Shown here: positions 5,846-9,530 of the stretch, one piece after another
How positions within the stretch are numbered: the first letter of the stretch is position 1
Layout of the letters: each line of letters starts with the position of its first letter
Assembly (NCBI GenBank): GCA_030064795.1
Contig: JASJEI010000478.1
Span: 1 to 9,530 of the forward strand
Reading direction: 5' to 3'
Source of the DNA: Pleurocapsa sp. MO_226.B13
Lineage (GTDB): Bacteria > Cyanobacteriota > Cyanobacteriia > Cyanobacteriales > Xenococcaceae
Length of the DNA: 9,530 nucleotides
Made by a program: the position numbers and the translations under genes
The notes under the pieces: model-generated
The model's input: only the letters and a program-made list of their open reading frames with translations
Told to the model about the DNA's origin: nothing
The model's database searches: none

Positions 5846-5886
5846 GCGATCGCCCTTATACTGAGCGATCGCTTTATTTTTATTTC
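5846..5886 (+). terminator. HIP1-pair hairpin with T-rich tail
   Basis: Two GCGATCGC octamers (5846-5853 and 5865-5872) can pair with each other around an 11-nt loop and are followed by tttatttttatttc. This is terminator-like on the plus strand, about 120 bp upstream of leuS, and may insulate leuS from upstream transcription. Each octamer is also a palindrome by itself. Confidence 0.35.
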
Positions 5887-5993
5887 AATCTGTTCACAAT
5901 TGTCTTTGGGCGATGGGATAACACGATCGATAAACGTATTATTGTATTGTATAGTCGTCAAAATTTAAAATAAAAATTTAGACAATTTAGTTT

Positions 5994-5998
5994 AGGAG
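5994..5998 (+). promoter_or_regulatory. Shine-Dalgarno AGGAG for leuS
   Basis: AGGAG lies 11 nt before the GTG at 6010-6012 and supports that GTG as the start. The next in-frame ATG would fall inside the conserved N-terminus. Confidence 0.6.
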
Positions 5999-6009
5999 TA
6001 AACCCAGTC

Positions 6010-8574
6010 GTGGAGTCACGATACAACGCAGCAGAAATAGAACCAAAATGGCAACAGCAATGGCAAGAGTCAGGAATAGATAAAACTCCTGACCAAAATA
6101 ACCAGCCAAAATTTTATGCTCTTTCCATGTTTCCCTACCCTTCAGGAAACCTACATATGGGTCATGTCCGCAACTATGTAATCACCGATGTCATTGCTCG
6201 TCTGAAGAGAATGCAGGGTTATCGAGTGTTGCATCCGATGGGTTGGGATGCTTTTGGTTTACCGGCCGAAAACGCAGCGATCGATCGCGGTGTTCCTCCA
6301 GCCAAATGGACGTACCAAAATATTGCCCAAATGCGCGAACAGCTAAAACAGCTAGGACTTTCTCTCGACTGGGAACGAGAAGTAGCTACTTGTTCTCCTG
6401 ACTATTACAAGTGGACGCAATGGTTATTTTTGCAATTTCTGGATGCGGGGTTGGCTTATCAAAAAGAAGCTGCGGTAAATTGGGATCCCATCGACCAAAC
6501 CGTACTCGCTAACGAACAGGTAGACAGTGAAGGACGTTCCTGGCGTTCTGGGGCAATTGTCGAGCGCAAACTGCTCAAGCAATGGTTTTTTAAAATTACC
6601 GACTACGCGGAAAAGTTATTACAGGATTTAGACCAGCTTAAAGGCTGGCCCGAACGGGTTAAAACCATGCAGGCTAACTGGATCGGCAAATCTGTGGGGG
6701 CTTATTTAGAATTCCCCGTCGTCGGCTTCGATGAGAAAATCGCTGTCTTTACCACTCGCCCCGATACAGTTTATGGTGTAACCTACGTGGTACTTGCTCC
6801 CGAACATCCTTTGACCCCAAAAGTTACTACTCCCAAACGACAAGAGGCAGTATCCGCTTTTATTGAGGATATTCAAGGAGAAAGCGAAATAGAACGCACA
6901 GCCGAAGATAAACCTAAACGGGGTATTCTTACTGGTGGGAAAGCCATCAATCCTTTTAACGGCGAAGAAGTACCAATTTTGATTGCCGACTACGTTCTTT
7001 ATGAATACGGTACGGGGGCAGTTATGGGTGTACCCGCCCACGACACCAGAGATTTCAAATTTGCCACCGAAAAAGGCTTGCCAATTAAAACTGTAATTAT
7101 TCCCGAAGATGGGGATGCTAATGCGCCTCTATCAGAAGCCTATATCGAACCTGGAACGATAGTTAATTCGGAACAATTTGACGGTACGCCTTCGGTTGAG
7201 GGAAAAACCCAAATTATCGAATACGCCGAACAACAAGGTTATGGTAAAGCCAGAGTGCAGTATCGTTTGCGAGATTGGTTGATTTCCCGTCAGAGATACT
7301 GGGGTTGCCCAATTCCCGTGATTTATTGTGATGATTGCGGTACTGTACCCGTACCAGATACAGATCTTCCTGTAGAATTACCCGAATCTGTAGAATTGTC
7401 GGGACGTGGTGGTTCTCCCTTAGCTCAATTGGATAGTTGGATTAATGTCGATTGTCCTTGCTGTGGTAAGGCTGCCAAACGGGAAACCGATACTATGGAT
7501 ACTTTTATCGATTCTTCTTGGTATTACCTCCGTTATAGCGATGCCAATAACAGTGAAATAGTTTTCGATAAAGATAAAGTCAATGACTGGATGCCCGTAG
7601 ATCAGTATGTCGGTGGTATCGAACACGCGATTTTGCACCTGCTTTACTCGCGTTTCTTTACCAAAGTCCTGCGAGATCGGGGCTTACTCAATTTTGACGA
7701 GCCATTTAAACGCTTGTTAACTCAAGGAATGGTTCAGGGACTAACTTACCTGAACCCTAACAAGAGTGGCAAGGATAAATGGGTTCCTTCTTCAATTGTC
7801 GATCCATCTAATCCAGTCGATCCCGATACGGGAGAAGCTCTAGAATTACTCTATGCTACGATGTCTAAGTCAAAGGGAAACGGTGTCGCACCTGAAGATG
7901 TGATTGCTCAATATGGTGTCGATACGGCAAGGATGTTTGTTTTATTTAAAGCACCACCAGAGAAAGATTTAGAATGGGATGAAGCTGATGTTGAGGGGCA
8001 ATTCCGCTTTTTAAATCGGGTGTGGACTATGGTAACAAGCTTCGATCGCGCTAAGATTACCAAATCATCTCAAGAGCTTTCTAAAGCTGAAAAAGACTTA
8101 CGCCTAGCCATTCACACCGCCATTAAAGAAATCACTGAAGACTTAACAGGAGATTATCAGTTTAATACCGCTGTCTCCGAGTTAATGAAGTTAAGCAATG
8201 CTCTTAAGGATGCTAAGTGTGAAACTTCCCCCGTCTATCAAGAAGGTATCGAAACCTTAGTGTTGTTGCTTGCTCCTTTTGCTCCCCATATTGCTGAGGA
8301 ACTATGGCATGGTTTGGGTAATACAGAATCAGTCCACAAACAACAATGGCGGGAGGTAGACGAATCTGCCTTAGTAGTAGATGAAATCACCTTGGTGGTG
8401 CAGATCATGGGTAAAACTCGCGGTACAATTCAAGTACCTGCTGGCTCGGATAAAGCTGCTTTGGAAAAATATGCCACCGAGTCGGATATTGCCCAGAAAT
8501 ATATTCAAGGTAAAGAAATCAAAAAAGTAATTGTCGTCCCGAATAAGTTAGTTAACTTTGTCGTAGCTAAATAA
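6010..8574 (+). CDS. leuS: Leucyl-tRNA synthetase (class I)
   Basis: This cytoplasmic enzyme (EC 6.1.1.4) attaches leucine to tRNA-Leu using ATP. At 854 aa it is full length for the bacterial family. Class I signatures are present: the HIGH-type motif HMGH at 49-52 (in [15 protein letters not shown]) and the KMSKS-type loop MSKSKGN starting at M618. The CP1 editing domain is intact, with the threonine-rich TTRPDTVYG (from T248) and [13 protein letters not shown]; its aspartate is residue 345, the same number as the editing Asp of the E. coli enzyme. Cysteine pairs in CDDCG and CPCCG suggest zinc sites. The anticodon-binding part (FLNRVWTMV onward) and the C-terminal domain ending [10 protein letters not shown] are complete. 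The start is GTG, chosen from the AGGAG upstream and the typical [16 protein letters not shown]-terminus. It is a single-gene unit with a terminator 9 bp after the stop. It contains no HIP1 octamer by my count. Confidence 0.98.
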   Translation: MESRYNAAEIEPKWQQQWQESGIDKTPDQNNQPKFYALSMFPYPSGNLHMGHVRNYVITDVIARLKRMQGYRVLHPMGWDAFGLPAENAAIDRGVPPAKWTYQNIAQMREQLKQLGLSLDWEREVATCSPDYYKWTQWLFLQFLDAGLAYQKEAAVNWDPIDQTVLANEQVDSEGRSWRSGAIVERKLLKQWFFKITDYAEKLLQDLDQLKGWPERVKTMQANWIGKSVGAYLEFPVVGFDEKIAVFTTRPDTVYGVTYVVLAPEHPLTPKVTTPKRQEAVSAFIEDIQGESEIERTAEDKPKRGILTGGKAINPFNGEEVPILIADYVLYEYGTGAVMGVPAHDTRDFKFATEKGLPIKTVIIPEDGDANAPLSEAYIEPGTIVNSEQFDGTPSVEGKTQIIEYAEQQGYGKARVQYRLRDWLISRQRYWGCPIPVIYCDDCGTVPVPDTDLPVELPESVELSGRGGSPLAQLDSWINVDCPCCGKAAKRETDTMDTFIDSSWYYLRYSDANNSEIVFDKDKVNDWMPVDQYVGGIEHAILHLLYSRFFTKVLRDRGLLNFDEPFKRLLTQGMVQGLTYLNPNKSGKDKWVPSSIVDPSNPVDPDTGEALELLYATMSKSKGNGVAPEDVIAQYGVDTARMFVLFKAPPEKDLEWDEADVEGQFRFLNRVWTMVTSFDRAKITKSSQELSKAEKDLRLAIHTAIKEITEDLTGDYQFNTAVSELMKLSNALKDAKCETSPVYQEGIETLVLLLAPFAPHIAEELWHGLGNTESVHKQQWREVDESALVVDEITLVVQIMGKTRGTIQVPAGSDKAALEKYATESDIAQKYIQGKEIKKVIVVPNKLVNFVVAK

Positions 8575-8582
8575 GAACAATT

Positions 8583-8621
8583 GCGATCGCCTTTTCTTAG
8601 TTTTATAGAGAAGGCGATCGC
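8583..8621 (+). terminator. leuS terminator built from two HIP1 octamers
   Basis: GCGATCGCCTTTTCT (8583-8597) pairs with AGAGAAGGCGATCGC (8607-8621) over 15 bp with one T-G wobble and a 9-nt loop. It starts 9 bp after the leuS stop and is followed by taatatttctc. The near-perfect symmetry means it could also serve the minus-strand gene at 8650-8919, whose stop is 28 bp away. Confidence 0.65.
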
Positions 8622-8649
8622 TAATATTTCTCAATACTAATTACGTTAA

Positions 8650-8919
8650 TTATTTAACAGATACCAGTGCTTCAGTCAATTTAGGCTCTGTATTTCCTTC
8701 TCTAACTTGGGGAACTCTTTCTGTAAGCCAATTAAATATTTCTAATACATACTCTTCCCACTTGTCATGCTCTGAAACAAAGTCAATAATTTTTGAATAT
8801 CCCACAGATTTTTTGTAACCAAGTCGCTCAATTACTTTCAATAAATATTTGTGGCTATCTTGTTCGTAAGATATTTCTCTAGCAATTTCTACTATTTCAT
8901 TAAACTCTTCATTATCCAA
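8650..8919 (-). CDS. Small acidic protein of unknown function
   Basis: I do not recognise this 89-aa product. It is rich in Glu/Lys, has no cysteine and no membrane segment, and looks helical (FNEIVEIAREISYEQDSHKY, KWEEYVLEIFNWLTERVP). The frame as given starts at TTG (8917-8919) without a Shine-Dalgarno sequence. The open frame extends about 22 codons further upstream with plausible protein sequence (ARTVAYLHSLLIEIDN) but without an ATG or GTG, so the gene may have lost its 5' end. It converges with leuS across the shared terminator. Confidence 0.5.
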   Translation of the reverse strand: MDNEEFNEIVEIAREISYEQDSHKYLLKVIERLGYKKSVGYSKIIDFVSEHDKWEEYVLEIFNWLTERVPQVREGNTEPKLTEALVSVK

Positions 8920-8997
8920 ATTATCTATTTCTATTAATAAACTATGTAAATATGCAACTGTTCTCGCAAGCTAAAATTTATTTTCGCTTTTGGTCAG

Positions 8998-9105
8998 ATG
9001 AAAGTGAATTACCATGATTGGCGCACTTTACATATACTTTGGCGCAACTTGCTAGTGACTTTTAATGACTGGTTTTCTAGGATGAAACCATTGGTGACAA
9101 GTTAA
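8998..9105 (+). CDS. Possible small protein of 35 aa, 3' end supplied by the MITE
   Basis: ATG 8998 opens a frame reading MKVNYHDWRTLHILWRNLL, then VTFNDWFSRMK, with the last codons (PLVTS, TAA 9103-9105) lying across and in the MITE inverted repeat. It has three tryptophans and an amphipathic middle. There is no Shine-Dalgarno sequence and no recognised family. It may be the stump of a gene cut by the MITE, or a chance frame. Confidence 0.22.
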   Translation: MKVNYHDWRTLHILWRNLLVTFNDWFSRMKPLVTS

Positions 9106-9107
9106 GA
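9089..9107 (+). repeat. Left terminal inverted repeat of the MITE
   Basis: This 19-bp perfect repeat continues after a diverged 9-nt gap into the inner block ATTTGTCAAG. Confidence 0.75.
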
Positions 9108-9196
9108 TTATGGAGAATTTGTCAAGATCTTGTTGTAAATCATTATCAACTCCTCGATAGCTTGGTGTATCTTGCTTTGGAGATTTCTGGGTATAG

Positions 9197-9226
9197 GGCG
9201 ATCGCTTTGGAGCCAAAGCGATCGCC
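9197..9226. other. HIP1 hairpin inside the MITE
   Basis: GGCGATCGCTTTGG (9197-9210) is followed after two bases by its exact reverse complement (9213-9226). The realistic stem is 13 bp with a 4-nt loop. Each arm contains a HIP1 octamer. No T-run follows on either strand. Confidence 0.6.
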
Positions 9227-9359
9227 GACTGAAATAGACCTAAAGTTGAATATTTGCTGACTGATGTGGTATGAGAGCGAAAGCGACAAACATCAATAAC
9301 AGCAAGAGATTGAATGGTTTGCTAAAATTCATGAAAAATGCTTGACAAATAAAACTTAT

Positions 9360-9378
9360 TCTTAACTTGTCACCAATG
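9360..9378 (-). repeat. Right terminal inverted repeat of the MITE
   Basis: This is the exact reverse complement of 9089-9107. It ends 2 bp before the TATAAT box of the acetyltransferase gene. Confidence 0.75.
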
Positions 9379-9380
9379 TC

Positions 9381-9386
9381 TATAAT
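9381..9386 (+). promoter_or_regulatory. Consensus -10 box of the acetyltransferase promoter
   Basis: TATAAT is a perfect -10 hexamer 17 bp before the GTG at 9404. The -35 region would fall inside the MITE end; only weak matches (TTCTTA at 9359-9364, 16-bp spacing) are seen. Transcription starting about 7 bases after the box would leave a leader of roughly 10 nt with no Shine-Dalgarno sequence. Confidence 0.45.
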
Positions 9387-9403
9387 TTCAAACAAATAAA
9401 TCT

Positions 9404-9530
9404 GTGGTTGAAGTACACTTACGTAAAGTAACACGAGATAATTTCCGAGAATGTTTAAATCTTCAGGTTGCTGAGTCGCAGGAGGATTTAGTTGCAACCA
9501 CTACTCAGTCTCTTGCAGAAGCCTATGTTG
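9404..9530 (+). CDS. GNAT-family N-acetyltransferase (5' part, runs off the window)
   Basis: Only the first 42 residues are visible. EVHLRKVTRDNFRECLNLQV, then AESQEDLVATTTQSLAEAYV, matches the N-terminus of diamine/spermidine N-acetyltransferase-like GNAT proteins, in which an RxVxxxNxxECLxLxV strand-helix is followed by SLAEAYV. Such enzymes move an acetyl group from acetyl-CoA to an amine; the substrate cannot be told here, and the acetyl-CoA loop lies beyond the window. The start is GTG 9404-9406, the only start codon in the open frame after the stop at 9383. Expression probably depends on the TATAAT box next to the MITE end. Confidence 0.75.
   Translation, partial: MVEVHLRKVTRDNFRECLNLQVAESQEDLVATTTQSLAEAYV

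Larger units (their letters stand above)
4922..6009. other. Gene-poor spacer with gene remnants, short repeats and hairpins
   Basis: No intact gene is supported in this 1.1 kb. Possible remnants are on the plus strand at about 5086-5250 and on the minus strand at 5357-5615. Three hairpins (5278-5316, 5336-5355, 5846-5872) and short imperfect repeats (5448, 5753, 5815) are listed separately. Longer open frames on both strands at about 5710-5973 overlap each other, resemble nothing known, and are judged not coding. Confidence 0.5.
9089..9378. mobile_element. MITE-like element, 290 bp, with 19-bp perfect terminal inverted repeats
   Basis: CATTGGTGACAAGTTAAGA at 9089-9107 is the exact reverse complement of 9360-9378. 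A second inner block (ATTTGTCAAG, 9117-9126 on the left and its complement on the right at about 9341-9350) is also matched, at the same distance from each end. The interior has no supportable gene; a minus-strand frame of 85 codons across it runs antisense to the neighbouring acetyltransferase and is rejected. The size and long repeats with no transposase fit a non-autonomous element mobilised by an IS elsewhere. No clear target duplication was seen. Confidence 0.7.

Noticed and set aside
5710..5973. Open frames on both strands (83 and 66 codons) upstream of leuS
   Set aside because: They overlap each other in opposite directions, are rich in repeat and HIP1-derived residues, and have no ribosome binding site or recognisable motif.
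6706..7638. Minus-strand frames within leuS
   Set aside because: They are shadows of a fully conserved leuS reading frame.
9240..9497. Minus-strand frame of 85 codons with hydrophobic segment
   Set aside because: It runs antisense through the start of the GNAT gene and across the MITE end; the plus-strand reading has clear family similarity.

Overview
The window looks like an accessory stretch of a cyanobacterial chromosome. The support is the repeated HIP1 octamer GCGATCGC (ten copies counted by eye), an AT-rich base composition, a DUF1816-type domain (a family typical of cyanobacteria), and a complete leucyl-tRNA synthetase. The genus cannot be fixed from the sequence alone; a filamentous or pleurocapsalean-type genome rich in insertion sequences would fit.

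Layout. 1-1500: an IS66-family transposase gene on the minus strand, missing its C-terminal end, with a 13-bp inverted repeat at the window edge. 1416-2057: a minus-strand chimera of a DUF1816 domain and the middle of a short-chain dehydrogenase (SDR), apparently cut at its 3' end by the IS66 element. 2058-2860: non-coding, with several hairpins. 2861-2941: a scrap of IS4-type transposase. 2942-4034: a second, decayed insertion sequence with long two-block terminal inverted repeats and a transposase broken by two one-base homopolymer frameshifts, one stop codon and a lost C-terminus. 4055-4921: an intact peptidoglycan-binding plus GH19 chitinase/lysozyme-like gene that begins 20 bp beyond the IS end. 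4922-6009: a gene-poor spacer with low-confidence gene remnants, short repeats and three terminator-like hairpins. 6010-8574: leuS, the one clear housekeeping gene. 8583-8621: a terminator built from two HIP1 copies. 8650-8919: an unrecognised small minus-strand gene. 9089-9378: a 290-bp MITE-like element with 19-bp perfect terminal inverted repeats and a HIP1 hairpin inside. 9404 to the end: the start of a GNAT acetyltransferase gene whose -10 box touches the MITE.

The genes do not form an operon or a shared pathway. The common theme is mobile DNA: at least four elements (IS66, IS4, the decayed IS and the MITE), probably a fifth at the left edge, have cut, fused or abutted host genes. I see no CRISPR array, tRNA, rRNA or defence operon. 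No convincing new system is present; the most distinctive items are the MITE, the DUF1816-SDR fusion, the degraded IS and the use of paired HIP1 palindromes as hairpin stems.
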